Below, piece by piece: positions 7,677-15,005 of a DNA stretch of 21,071 nt. The DNA lies in assembly GCA_964485235.1 (NCBI GenBank), contig CAZAIO010000040.1, positions 1 to 21,071 on the forward strand. The letters are read 5' to 3'. Every line of letters begins with the position of its first letter. Position 1 is the stretch's first letter. Under the pieces are notes generated by a model. That model did not search any database and had not been told where the DNA came from. It was given only the letters and a program-made list of their open reading frames with translations. The stretch is from CAZAIO01 sp964485235. Lineage in GTDB: Bacteria > Chloroflexota > Dehalococcoidia > GIF9 > UBA5629. Position numbers and translations under genes: made by a program.

Positions 7677-8198
7677 CTAGATATTTTCACGCTGAAAAAT
7701 GCCGTTATAGCCCTCAACCACTTCCCCGGTCAGGTAAAAGAAAACAAGCTGCATAATTCGGGCATGCCTGTATAAACGAAAACCAAGCGGATTGTAAACA
7801 GTCATTAAAGCCTGCGACCGGCCTGAATATCCGGCATCCCAGACGGCGGTATGAATTGCCACGCCGCAACGCAGGAGGCTTGACCTCGGTCTTGCAAGCG
7901 CCATAATATTTCGCGGCAAATTCACTATTTCAGCGCATGTGACAAGATAGCATCCCGGCATCAGGTCCATGCCGTTCAGCCCGTCGAATATAAGCGGTGA
8001 TGTGTCTGAAATCACCCTGTTTTCATTATTAACACTGACACATCCCGGTGAAGCATAAAGCGCAATATCCCTGATCGTCAGATCGACGCCGTTAGGCTGT
8101 ACCTGCTGTTCTATATCGAACAGGTCCTCTACAAGGGGCACATCGGCCTGTATACGCTCGATTATCTCATCTTTAGACAAAACGCCGGACGTTTTCAT
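7677..8198 (-). CDS. dut: dUTP diphosphatase / dCTP deaminase-family trimeric enzyme
   Basis: A 173-residue enzyme of the dCTP deaminase/dUTPase superfamily. It has QPNGVDLTI (34-42), the RPRSSLLRCG motif (103-112) and the WDAGYSGRSQAL segment (120-131). The glutamate that dCTP deaminases use for deamination (usual form G-F/Y-x-G-x(4)-E-x-S-N) is not apparent: the strand reads ALMTVYNP. Asp121 in the dUTPase-type position is kept, so I favour dUTP hydrolysis to dUMP, as in archaeal Dut proteins. AGGTGA precedes the start. It is convergent with the PfkB gene (39 bp apart), with no clear terminator between them. Confidence 0.75.
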   Translation of the reverse strand: MKTSGVLSKDEIIERIQADVPLVEDLFDIEQQVQPNGVDLTIRDIALYASPGCVSVNNENRVISDTSPLIFDGLNGMDLMPGCYLVTCAEIVNLPRNIMALARPRSSLLRCGVAIHTAVWDAGYSGRSQALMTVYNPLGFRLYRHARIMQLVFFYLTGEVVEGYNGIFQRENI

Positions 8199-8236
8199 AA
8201 CTACTCACCTTTCAAGTACCTGCACAGATGAGTTAC

Positions 8237-8265
8237 AGTATAGTCTACATGAAAACGCCCGGCAA
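8237..8265 (-). promoter_or_regulatory. Sigma-70-type promoter of the dUTPase gene
   Basis: On the minus strand TTGCCG (8265-8260) and TATACT (8242-8237) are separated by 17 bp. The predicted transcript start is about 30 bases upstream of the ATG. Confidence 0.6.
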
Positions 8266-8357
8266 GATATTCTATCCCGCATTTATCGTGGCATATTTTT
8301 CTCAATCAATGAATATGGAGAGACTTTAAATTAAACGCAGGGAAGCAGGGATGGGGA

Positions 8358-8570
8358 CTATTTACCTTCATACTTGAAGGATATTCTTACTTTCGCCCTG
8401 AAACTTTTCACTTTACCGTCTTCGAGCTGCATATCCAGCTCTTCGATTTCCGCAATGCGCAGGTCGCGCAGAGACTTGCTCGCTGTCTCTATGGCGTTCG
8501 CAGCCGCCTTCTCCCATGACTCGGTGCTGGTGCCTACAAGTGTGATGATTTTATAGACGCTGTCTGACAT
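8358..8570 (-). CDS. Dodecin family flavin-binding protein
   Basis: A complete 70-residue dodecin. VYKIITLVGTSTESWEKAA, the ASKSLRDLRIAEIEELD strand and the terminal KVRISFKYEG match the family along their whole length. Dodecins assemble into hollow dodecamers that store or buffer flavins (and CoA in some bacteria) in the cytoplasm. The start is certain, with a near-perfect GGGAGGT ribosome-binding site and a promoter directly upstream. It appears to be monocistronic, with 159 bp to the next gene. Confidence 0.93.
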   Translation of the reverse strand: MSDSVYKIITLVGTSTESWEKAAANAIETASKSLRDLRIAEIEELDMQLEDGKVKSFRAKVRISFKYEGK

Positions 8571-8599
8571 GATGTTACCTCCCTTTTTATAATATGCTA

Positions 8600-8627
8600 A
8601 TTATATACGTCTTTTTTTCTAAGTCAA
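8600..8627 (-). promoter_or_regulatory. Sigma-70-type promoter of dodecin
   Basis: On the minus strand TTGACT (8627-8622) is followed 16 bp later by TATAAT (8605-8600). The predicted leader is about 20 bases and contains the strong ribosome-binding site. Confidence 0.7.
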
Positions 8628-8707
8628 TATTATATTAAATGATTACATACAAAGATATAATACCGGGCATATATCAGTGATTAAAGATAACGGTCTCTAT
8701 CCGGGTA

Positions 8708-9460
8708 TTATTTTAACGGATAATCTTGCATTAATTCGTTCACTATTCCCCTGACCCTTTTCTTATGTCCCTCTCTCCCCAGGGTGAACGAATAAGGTAC
8801 CCATTCCATCTCCCGCAAGTTAGCCAGCATTTCGGGTAACAAGTCCCAGGGGATGGACATGAGTATCTGCCCCTCCGGAAACAATCTCCTTGATTTCATA
8901 CCGAAACTGAAATTGGTAACGGTAAAATAAAGTTCACCGTTTATAAACGGATAGAGGTACAACCACGAACATGCGCCAACCGGTGTCCCCCGTGTAGACC
9001 AGACTCTACCGGTCTTATAGCTATACGCCCTCAATAAAATTTCAGCATTAGATGTATTCGTTAGAATTATCAGTATATCCGGATCGAACTCCAGTTTATC
9101 TACGGGCGAAAACAACACACTGTTAACTGTATCCTTCACCAGTCTCGGGATATTGTAATAGAGCCGTTTATTTGCACGGGGATCACTGAACACTTCAAGT
9201 GCCGGTCCTACCAGACCTGCTTCAAAAACAGGGTCATGCTCAACCATGCCGAGTATCAACGGTCCTATACACGTGAACTCATCTTTTGTTACGTAAAACG
9301 GGTCGCCTTCCTGCGCTTCTTTCAACATCTCACAGAAGTCAAGGATTTTGTCCAGTTTCTTGATATTATCCGGTATTGTCGATGAGAACTTTACACCTAC
9401 GGGCTTTTTTTCGAAGTTGAATTTTTCCAGTATTTTCAGGTCTTGCTCTGTCAATGCCAT
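8708..9460 (-). CDS. DUF169 family protein
   Basis: A 250-residue protein with the DUF169 layout. An N-terminal KKPVGVKF segment is followed by FCEMLKEAQEGDPFYVTKDEFTCIGP with two cysteines, then a beta-rich central part with DPDILIILTN and RGTPVGACSWLY, and a closing SIPWDLLPEMLANL. The biochemical role of the family is not established. Conserved cysteines in such proteins suggest cofactor or metal binding, but that is inference. No signal peptide or membrane segment is seen. GGAGG lies five bases before the ATG, and a consensus promoter lies upstream. It is transcribed alone and divergently from the two-component genes. Confidence 0.8.
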   Translation of the reverse strand: MALTEQDLKILEKFNFEKKPVGVKFSSTIPDNIKKLDKILDFCEMLKEAQEGDPFYVTKDEFTCIGPLILGMVEHDPVFEAGLVGPALEVFSDPRANKRLYYNIPRLVKDTVNSVLFSPVDKLEFDPDILIILTNTSNAEILLRAYSYKTGRVWSTRGTPVGACSWLYLYPFINGELYFTVTNFSFGMKSRRLFPEGQILMSIPWDLLPEMLANLREMEWVPYSFTLGREGHKKRVRGIVNELMQDYPLK

Positions 9461-9540
9461 ATCGCCTCCATTCTCTACCAGATATTTAATACAATTGCAG
9501 GACGCAGCAGATAATATAATTACACTATCCGTACCGGAAA

Positions 9541-9569
9541 ATGATATAACCCTGTTTTTTCAATGTCAA
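9541..9569 (-). promoter_or_regulatory. Consensus sigma-70 promoter of the DUF169 gene
   Basis: On the minus strand a perfect TTGACA (9569-9564) is followed by a 17-bp spacer and TATCAT (9546-9541). The predicted leader is about 75 nt. Confidence 0.7.
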
Positions 9570-9709
9570 TAGAGAATATTCGATATTATTATATTTAATA
9601 CTTCGCTATTCCGGCACCGTTTATAACAGGACGCCGCCTGAATCTTGAAGAAAAGATTAATAAGAAAATAAAGCTTATACGTTCCAGTCAGTCCGCAGAA
9701 TGGCGAAAC

Positions 9710-9740
9710 ATTAATATTTTCTTAATAATTAAGATATACT
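9710..9740 (+). promoter_or_regulatory. Response-regulator promoter with PhoB-like direct repeat
   Basis: TTAATA occurs at 9711 and 9722, an 11-bp period like the tandem half-sites bound by OmpR/PhoB-family regulators. The 17-mer ATTAATATTTTCTTAAT (9710-9726) recurs exactly upstream of the small membrane protein (12438-12454, minus). TATACT at 9735-9740 is a plausible -10, eight bp after the element, so the element would occupy the -35 position. A 13-bp palindrome CTTAATAATTAAG overlaps it at 9721-9733. Autoregulation by the adjacent regulator is inference. Confidence 0.5.
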
Positions 9741-9780
9741 ATATTAAAAAATACTCTCAAATAGAGGTTTACGGACAATA

Positions 9781-10479
9781 ATGTCGAATAAAAGCGTGCT
9801 GGTTGTCGATGATGATATCAAGACCGTAGAACTGGTGAAGCTTTACCTGAAACGCGACGGCTATAAAGTATATTCGTCGCATGAAGGGAATGAAGCTCTC
9901 CGGATTGCCCGTGAGAAAAAACCGGACCTCATTGTACTTGACCTCATGTTACCCGGCGTAAACGGGCTCCAGATCTGCCGTACGATCAGGGAAGAATCGG
10001 ATGTTCCTATTATCATGCTCACTGCAATGACCACGGAAGATGACCGCCTTACCGGGCTTGAACTTGGCGCAGATGACTACGTTACCAAGCCGTTCAGCCC
10101 CCGTGAACTTGCTGCGAGGGTGCGCGCCGTTCTCCGGCGTATCCCCGAGGAAATGCTCATGCGCGGGCCAGAGGAGATCCAGCACGGCACTCTGACTGTA
10201 AATTTTCTGAAGCACGAGGCATATATTGAAGAAAAACCGTTAAACCTCACTACTATAGAATTCAAACTACTGGGTATACTGGCAAAAGAGCCCGGGAGGG
10301 TATTCAGCAGGGCACAACTCATCGACAAAGCCGTGGGATACGATTTCGACGGGTTCGACCGTACCATCGACGTGCATATACATAATTTACGCAGTAAATT
10401 ATCACACGGCCCCGGAAAAAAGGACTATATTAAGACGGTATACGGCGTTGGATATAAGTTTATTCCGGGTGACGGATGA
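9781..10479 (+). CDS. OmpR/PhoB-type response regulator
   Basis: 232 residues. The receiver domain (1-about 120) has acidic pocket Asp11/Asp12, phosphoacceptor Asp54 (VLDLMLPG), the Thr/Ala switch in MLTAMT and the conserved Lys in YVTKPF. The C-terminal winged helix (about 135-230) has LTTIEFKLLGILAKEPGRVFSR, RTIDVHIHNLRSKL and YGVGYKF. It is a DNA-binding transcription factor activated by the kinase encoded immediately downstream, with a four-base ATGA overlap. The ribosome-binding site is weak: GAGG is 13 bases away and GGA five bases away. The target genes are unknown, and the 11-bp-spaced repeats upstream are candidates for its own site. Confidence 0.95.
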   Translation: MSNKSVLVVDDDIKTVELVKLYLKRDGYKVYSSHEGNEALRIAREKKPDLIVLDLMLPGVNGLQICRTIREESDVPIIMLTAMTTEDDRLTGLELGADDYVTKPFSPRELAARVRAVLRRIPEEMLMRGPEEIQHGTLTVNFLKHEAYIEEKPLNLTTIEFKLLGILAKEPGRVFSRAQLIDKAVGYDFDGFDRTIDVHIHNLRSKLSHGPGKKDYIKTVYGVGYKFIPGDG

Positions 10480-11852
10480 TAAATAAATTATATTTTCGTC
10501 TTCTTTTTGCGTTCGCGCTGGTAATCCTTGTAGGCATCGGAACAGTCTCGCTCTTTATCAGCAACAGGCTGCAAAGCGAATTGCGCGATTATGAGCGTTT
10601 TGTAAACCAGGTGCGTGTATCGAGGATAGAGCATATGCTCGCGGGCCATTTTATCAGCGGAGGGACGTTGTCCGATATACAGCCCCTTCTGGACTATGTA
10701 CAGGCACTCGACAACCGCAGGATCGTTGTTACCGATAATAACAAAGTCGTCATTGCCGATTCCGCACACGAGACCATCGGCGAAACATATAAGGGAAACA
10801 TCGATGCGATACCCCTGAAGCAAATGCCTTCCAATGATACGGTAGGATACGTATATATCTACCCAAATGAAAACGATCCTACTTCAGTGGAGGATATGAT
10901 CAGGACGATAAACCGCTTTCTTTTCCTGGGAGCCCTGCTTGCTATCGGAGCAGCAGCAATAGTAACCGTAATACTATCAAGACGTATTTCCAGGCCGGTA
11001 CAGCAGCTTACCGTGGCGGCAAGAAAATTAGGGGAAGGGGATTTATCTCACCGTGTAAGGTTTAACGATAGAGGTGAAATCGGGGAGCTTGCCAGCACGT
11101 TCAATGCAATGGCATCCAGCCTGGAGCGTGCCGAAAAGCTGCGAAAAAGTATGGTCACCGATGTTGCACACGAATTAAGGACTCCGCTTTCCAATATACG
11201 CGGACAGCTTGAAGCAATCGACGACCGGCTGATAAAACCGGATGAGTCTACATTGAAGTCGATATATGAAGAAGCGCTCCTTCTTTCAAGGCTTGTTGAC
11301 GATCTCCAGGAATTGACGCTTGCCGAGGCAGGAAAATTACGTCTTATGCGCCGTGCCGAGGATATAAAGCAGCTTATACAGAGATCAGTCAGTACTATAA
11401 CTTCTGTGGTAACGTCACATAAAATCAGGCTCAAGGAAGAATTGCCGGAACAACTGCCGTCCTGCTATATCGATGCACAGCGTATAGAACAGGTTTTGCA
11501 TAACCTTTTGTACAATGCTATTCTCCATACTCCGGAAGGGGGCACGATCACGGTAACAGCAAGACAGGACAACGGTTATGTAGAAATAAGCGTTGCAGAT
11601 ACCGGCAACGGAATTCCGCAAGAGGACCTGCCCAATATTTTCGAGCGCTTTTACCGTGCGGACAAGTCGCGTAATCGCTCAACAGGCGGCTCCGGACTGG
11701 GACTTACTATATCTAAAGGACTTGTAGAAGCGCATGGCGGAAATATTAATGTCGAAAGCACTCAAGGCAAAGGCAGCCGTTTCTGGTTTACAGTCCCTAT
11801 ATCGCAGGACAGTCCGGTTATGCCTCCTGACGACAATACCCCTTCACATTAA
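10476..11852 (+). CDS. Membrane sensor histidine kinase
   Basis: 458 residues. A transmembrane helix (about 7-30) is followed by an extracytoplasmic sensor domain of about 115 residues, a second helix (147-168), a HAMP domain (about 169-222), a HisKA domain with phospho-accepting His232 (VAHELRTPLSN), and an HATPase domain with N box (EQVLHNLLYNAILH), G1 box (ADTGNGIP), F box (FERFYRADKS) and G2 box (GGSGLGL). It phosphorylates the regulator encoded just upstream. The domain order is that of BaeS/PhoR-like kinases, but no PAS domain is seen between HAMP and HisKA, so the ligand cannot be inferred. Confidence 0.95.
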   Translation: MINKLYFRLLFAFALVILVGIGTVSLFISNRLQSELRDYERFVNQVRVSRIEHMLAGHFISGGTLSDIQPLLDYVQALDNRRIVVTDNNKVVIADSAHETIGETYKGNIDAIPLKQMPSNDTVGYVYIYPNENDPTSVEDMIRTINRFLFLGALLAIGAAAIVTVILSRRISRPVQQLTVAARKLGEGDLSHRVRFNDRGEIGELASTFNAMASSLERAEKLRKSMVTDVAHELRTPLSNIRGQLEAIDDRLIKPDESTLKSIYEEALLLSRLVDDLQELTLAEAGKLRLMRRAEDIKQLIQRSVSTITSVVTSHKIRLKEELPEQLPSCYIDAQRIEQVLHNLLYNAILHTPEGGTITVTARQDNGYVEISVADTGNGIPQEDLPNIFERFYRADKSRNRSTGGSGLGLTISKGLVEAHGGNINVESTQGKGSRFWFTVPISQDSPVMPPDDNTPSH

Positions 11853-11866
11853 CCATTTGGAGATTA

Positions 11867-11905
11867 CTGAAAAAGAGTTGCCCGGGTTGAACCTGAGTTT
11901 TTCAG
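11867..11905 (+). terminator. Possible terminator hairpin after the histidine kinase
   Basis: CTGAAAAA (11867-11874) and TTTTTCAG (11898-11905) are inverted repeats separated by 23 bases, beginning 15 bp after the kinase stop. The inner part is GC-richer and includes GGTTGAACC. The long loop and AT-rich stem make this a weak call. Nothing else was seen between 11853 and 12003. Confidence 0.3.
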
Positions 11906-12003
11906 AACTCAAACAGAGGAAAACACATCAACGAAAAAAGCCAGGGGTATAGCAGTGTTGCATGATCAAACAAATCCGGTTGTCCCGGAGCCGGAACGGG
12001 GAA

Positions 12004-12339
12004 CTATTTTACAATGTACTGGATGCAGTCAGGCTCTATTATCCGCCCTGTAAGAGAGTCGATAGCAACCGCTCTGGTCGTGCCGTACACCGGCCCCATC
12101 TCACACGCTTTTACTTCCGGGAAAAAGGTCTGCCGGACTATTTCTCCGACCTGAGAGGCGATGATTTTCAGAGGAGAGGAATTTTGATCTCCAATTCCGC
12201 CACCCTGCTGGATTAATTTGACCAGTTCAGGCCCGTACACTCCAACAGCAAACATGGATGCCACCAGTACAATTACAGCGAGTATTAACAACACCATTTC
12301 CAGCGGTCTCATATGCCTCATTGCTTTAGTACGCATCAT
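12004..12339 (-). CDS. Small membrane-anchored protein, unknown function
   Basis: I do not recognise this 111-residue protein. One hydrophobic segment (about 14-36, MVLLILAVIVLVASMFAVGVYG) follows a short basic N-terminus. The remaining about 75 residues contain a Gly-rich patch (QQGGGIGDQN) and two cysteines (EVKACEMGP, PDCIQ) that could form a disulfide outside the membrane. The topology resembles a pilin-like or single-pass anchored protein, but the pilin cleavage motif is not clear. The start is uncertain: ATGs at codons 1, 2, 7 and 10 are possible and none has a strong ribosome-binding site. It lies 245 bp downstream of the DUF5667 gene and has its own candidate promoter carrying the 17-bp element shared with the response-regulator gene. 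Confidence 0.55.
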   Translation of the reverse strand: MMRTKAMRHMRPLEMVLLILAVIVLVASMFAVGVYGPELVKLIQQGGGIGDQNSSPLKIIASQVGEIVRQTFFPEVKACEMGPVYGTTRAVAIDSLTGRIIEPDCIQYIVK

Positions 12340-12583
12340 GTGTTTTTATATGCAACTTACATGATGTCCTTTCCCTACAGATTGATAACGGAACGGCCTG
12401 TTAAAGGTTTATTCCGAGTGAATTCTAACATTGCATCATTAAGAAAATATTAATAGTAAAAGATAAGAAAATCTGTCAAAGAAGAGAATTTTTACCGGAA
12501 TAACTGCTATGACGGGTGCTGAACGAAACGAATAGAGACTGCGGCTTGATAACGGGTTATGCGTGGTAGACGAAATTTACTGA
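12340..12583. other. Intergenic region with small-protein promoter
   Basis: No gene is seen in these 244 bp. The AT-rich stretch 12420-12480 holds the promoter signals described separately. Confidence 0.5.
12422..12479 (-). promoter_or_regulatory. Promoter region of the small membrane protein with shared 17-bp element
   Basis: On the minus strand TTGACA (12479-12474) precedes TATTAA (12455-12450) with an 18-bp spacer. Overlapping it is the exact 17-mer ATTAATATTTTCTTAAT (12454-12438) also found before the response regulator, in the same orientation relative to transcription. Ten bp downstream of the element is an extended -10, TGTTAGAAT (hexamer 12427-12422). Either the element masks the first -10 (repression) or it replaces the -35 for the second (PhoB-style activation). 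Confidence 0.45.
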
Positions 12584-14070
12584 TTAAGGTTTCTGCTTAT
12601 TCCATTTCCAGCGGCTACCGGTACTATTATCCGAGACTGTAGCAGGTCCGGTACTATTTTCGTTGCTTTGTTCCATGTTTTCACCGGCATTCTGTCCGGT
12701 ATTCTGTTCAACGTTTTGTTCCTTATCCTGTACGGTATTTTGAACTTTATTCTTCATACCGTTAGATGACGGATAATAGCTCCTGTTGTATATTCTGGAC
12801 GGCTCTTCGGTCTCTTTTNNNNNNNNNNNNNNNNNNNNNNNNNNNNNNNNNNNNNNNNNNNNNNNNNNNNNNNNNNNNNNNNNNNNNNNNNNNNNNNNNN
12901 NNNNNNNNNNNNNNNNNNAGATGACGGATAATAGCTCCTGTTGTATATTCTGGACGGCTCTTCGGTCTCTTTTTTAAATTGATTGGACACTTCGATCGCA
13001 TGTTGAAGCGTAGAGCGGGCTTCTTCCGGAGCCTGATTGAGCGCATTTTGCAGTACGGTCACATTCTTGGCAAGTCCCACTTCCAGTAGCTTTCTGAACT
13101 GCTCGTATTTCAGTATTTTGGCTAGCTCCGCTGCCGTCTGAATAGTAACATTTTCTTCCTGCTGTACCGGCGTCCCGTCGGGTGATTCCGGCTCTTCGGT
13201 CGCGGAAGGCTCTGTCGTCGTTGCTGGCGGCTCAGGCTCCCCGGTCGCGGAAGGCTCGGTCGTCGTTGCTGACGGCTCAGGCTCTTCGGTTGCGGAAGGT
13301 TCGGTCGTCGTTGTTGACGGCTCAGGCTCTTCGGTCGCGGAAGGCCCGGTCGTCGTTGTTGACGGCTCAGGTTTCTTAGTCGTGTCAGGTTGTGTCGGGG
13401 ATTGAGTGTCGGCAGGAGGTGTTACAACGGTTTGCTGTTCCTGTGGTTCCTGCGGTGCCGGTTGAATTTCCGTGGTCGTCAGCATTGCTATATTTTCGGT
13501 CACCCGGCTCATAGCGATGTTGGCTTCATCAAGGTGTTCAAGCAATTTATCGGTGGCTTTCACAATCTGCTCGGTATTGCCCTGAGCTGCCATTGCAGCG
13601 ATTTCATCCGACCTTTCTTCAGCCAGCTCGACATGAATCTTCGCCTTTGAGACATCTGAAAAAGTAAAGGCGACCCTGACATTTTCAGCAGCCATCTTCA
13701 CCGGATAGAGGGCTTGATCCGGAAGCGCATTTGAAGACGCAGCAACAGTGCCCACGCCGATAAACATTACTGCGGTAATCGACGCGAGTGTCGGAACCCA
13801 GACACGCTGCCATGCGGGGTATTCGTCCTTTTTCTGCACATATCGTGCATAGCGTTGTGCACCGTCCAGGCGTGCATGACTGATCGACTTCACGTAGCGG
13901 CTGGGATTATAAAATGAAGCGTTCGCCTGAATGCTGAAAGCGGTCCTGAGCAGCGGTTCAAGTTCAGCCGCTTCTTCCGGATAGCTCATCAGGCAATGTT
14001 CGATACTATCGCCCTGCTCGATCCGCTCGATGCATTCATTGAATATATTTTCTGTCTTCTTTTTAGACAT
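12584..14070 (-). CDS. DUF5667 domain membrane protein (gene interrupted by a false assembly gap)
   Basis: An N-terminal cytoplasmic region (1-89) is followed by one membrane helix (about 90-112) and a DUF5667-like helical domain (about 113-195) with NALPDQALYPVKMAAENVR and the KAKIHVELAEERSDEI helix. A Pro/Thr/Glu linker has four 15-residue repeats (about 234-295), followed by a helical segment and a Gln/Asn-rich tail. The N-run lies between two identical 55-bp copies. Deleting 155 bp (gap plus one copy) restores the frame and gives 59 further sensible codons after SYYPSS, ending at TAA 12586-12584, for 443 residues in total. The start overlaps the sigma-factor gene by eight bp. DUF5667 proteins often follow ECF sigma genes, so an anti-sigma or envelope role is inferred. 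Confidence 0.85.
12764..12818. repeat. 55-bp duplicate, left flank of assembly gap
   Basis: Identical to 12919-12973 and abuts the N-run. It is best explained as unmerged contig-end overlap, not a biological repeat, because removing one copy with the Ns restores the reading frame. Confidence 0.9.
12819..12918. other. Assembly gap (100 N), probably false
   Basis: Exactly 100 unknown bases inside the DUF5667 gene, flanked by identical 55-bp sequences. The real sequence probably has no bases here. Confidence 0.9.
12919..12973. repeat. 55-bp duplicate, right flank of assembly gap
   Basis: Second copy of the sequence at 12764-12818. It encodes the segment from KETEEPS to SYYPSS of the DUF5667 protein. 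Confidence 0.9.
13190..13369 (-). repeat. Four 45-bp coding tandem repeats
   Basis: Units at 13190, 13235, 13280 and 13325 encode variants of EPEPSTTTTEPSATE in the DUF5667 protein. Variation is by point changes only and every copy keeps the frame. It is a flexible Pro/Thr linker expected outside the membrane, prone to copy-number change. Confidence 0.9.
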
Positions 14071-14608
14071 TGCCCATTTCCGAAAGGATCTTCCTCATCG
14101 ATACCATACCATTAAACTGAAGCGCTTTTATCGTTCCCTCTTTTTTCCCGAGTACTTTGGCAACTTCGGCAATTGAAAGCCCCGAAACAAAACGAAGGGA
14201 AACCACTTCTTTCTGTGCCTGCGGTAACAGCTTTAACGCATGAGACAGAAGCTCGGCTTCTGTCCGTCGTTCGGTTATATCCACAGGATCATCTTCACTT
14301 GCCAGTGAAGCTGCTTCATCAATGCTTGTTGTTTTCTTCCCTTTCTGCTTCCTCCAGAAATCAATTATATTATTACGTGCTATACGAAACAGCCAGGAGG
14401 CAAACGGCGCCCCTTTCTGCTTGTATGACCCGATTGCATGCAGGGCTTTAATAAAAACCTCCTGGGTCAGGTCTTCAGCCTCAGTCTGATTTTTAACCTG
14501 CGTCAACACATACCGATATACCTTATTAAAGTATTCATCATACAGCAACGTAAACGCTGCCTGGTTCCCCGCTATCGCCTCTTGTACTAAATCTTCTTCG
14601 TTCAACAC
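14063..14608 (-). CDS. ECF-type RNA polymerase sigma factor
   Basis: A 181-residue sigma-70 family protein with only regions 2 and 4. Region 2 has YDEYFNKVYRYV, the core-binding and -10 element AEDLTQEVFIKAL and FASWLFRIARNNIIDFWRK. Region 4 is the helix-turn-helix LPQAQKEVVSLRFVSGLSIAEVAKVLGKKEGTIKALQFNG. The start is GTG at 14608 (the next codon, TTG, is an alternative) with AGGA nine bases upstream. It is co-transcribed with the DUF5667 membrane protein (eight-bp overlap), which may control it. The target promoters are not evident. Confidence 0.93.
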   Translation of the reverse strand: MLNEEDLVQEAIAGNQAAFTLLYDEYFNKVYRYVLTQVKNQTEAEDLTQEVFIKALHAIGSYKQKGAPFASWLFRIARNNIIDFWRKQKGKKTTSIDEAASLASEDDPVDITERRTEAELLSHALKLLPQAQKEVVSLRFVSGLSIAEVAKVLGKKEGTIKALQFNGMVSMRKILSEMGNV

Positions 14609-15005
14609 CAGATACTTTCCTGTTTATCCGGTGTCTATTATATACAAACGATGTAGTTTCGCAAAAAGTTTACATTATGTCGACAAATTTTTTTTAAGAC
14701 TTTTTTTCCTCTTTTATCCCTGCGCATCGTATACGTTTTTCTTAACCATATGGCCCGTGCCTGCTCTGTTGTACAAGACGGAGATTAGCAGCCGGAGTAT
14801 CTATGATACTAAAAACGCACTTCGTGACAACCCTGCTGCAATATGGACGGAACGGGAAAATTTTATTTCATATATATATAATAATAGATGTCAAGAAAAA
14901 CAGTACAATTTATACGGGAATCATTATAACCCGTGCATTGCAGCACTCCTGCATAAAAAGTTATCAGTCTGAAAGATGAATAGTACGATCTGAATGGAGC
15001 TTAAA
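14609..15005. other. Divergent intergenic region, 397 bp
   Basis: It holds the sigma-factor promoter at one end and the upstream region of the first UROD gene at the other. A weak hairpin ACGGG/CCCGT lies at 14914-14934. An open frame of 113 codons on the plus strand looks spurious. Confidence 0.55.
14637..14664 (-). promoter_or_regulatory. Promoter of the ECF sigma factor operon
   Basis: On the minus strand TTGCGA (14664-14659), a 16-bp spacer and TATAAT (14642-14637). The leader to the GTG start is about 22 nt. It resembles a housekeeping promoter rather than an ECF-type one. Confidence 0.55.

Larger units (their letters stand above)
9461..9780. other. Divergent regulatory region, 320 bp
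   Basis: No gene is seen. The region is very AT-rich and holds the DUF169 promoter (minus) and the response-regulator promoter with its repeat elements (plus). A degenerate copy of the AT-rich motif around AAGAAAATA lies near 9660-9670. Confidence 0.6.

Noticed and set aside
12764..12973. 55-bp duplication as a mobile-element or attachment-site repeat
   Set aside because: It abuts the Ns exactly on both sides, and removing it restores one protein, so an assembly artefact is simpler.
13190..13369. 45-bp repeats as a CRISPR-like array
   Set aside because: Units are directly adjacent with no spacers and keep a coding frame.
13182..13379. Plus-strand open frame with a repeated SRKARSSLLTAQA pattern
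   Set aside because: It is the antisense reading of the 45-bp repeats in the DUF5667 gene. The minus-strand frame carries the recognisable domain.
14631..14972. 113-codon open frame on the plus strand between the sigma factor and the first UROD gene
   Set aside because: It overlaps the sigma-factor promoter, has no ribosome-binding site and has a composition typical of translated AT-rich noncoding DNA.
14994..15005. Upstream ATG as the start of UROD copy 1
   Set aside because: It overlaps the GGAG ribosome-binding sequence. The ATG at 15006 aligns with the start of copy 2 and has proper spacing.
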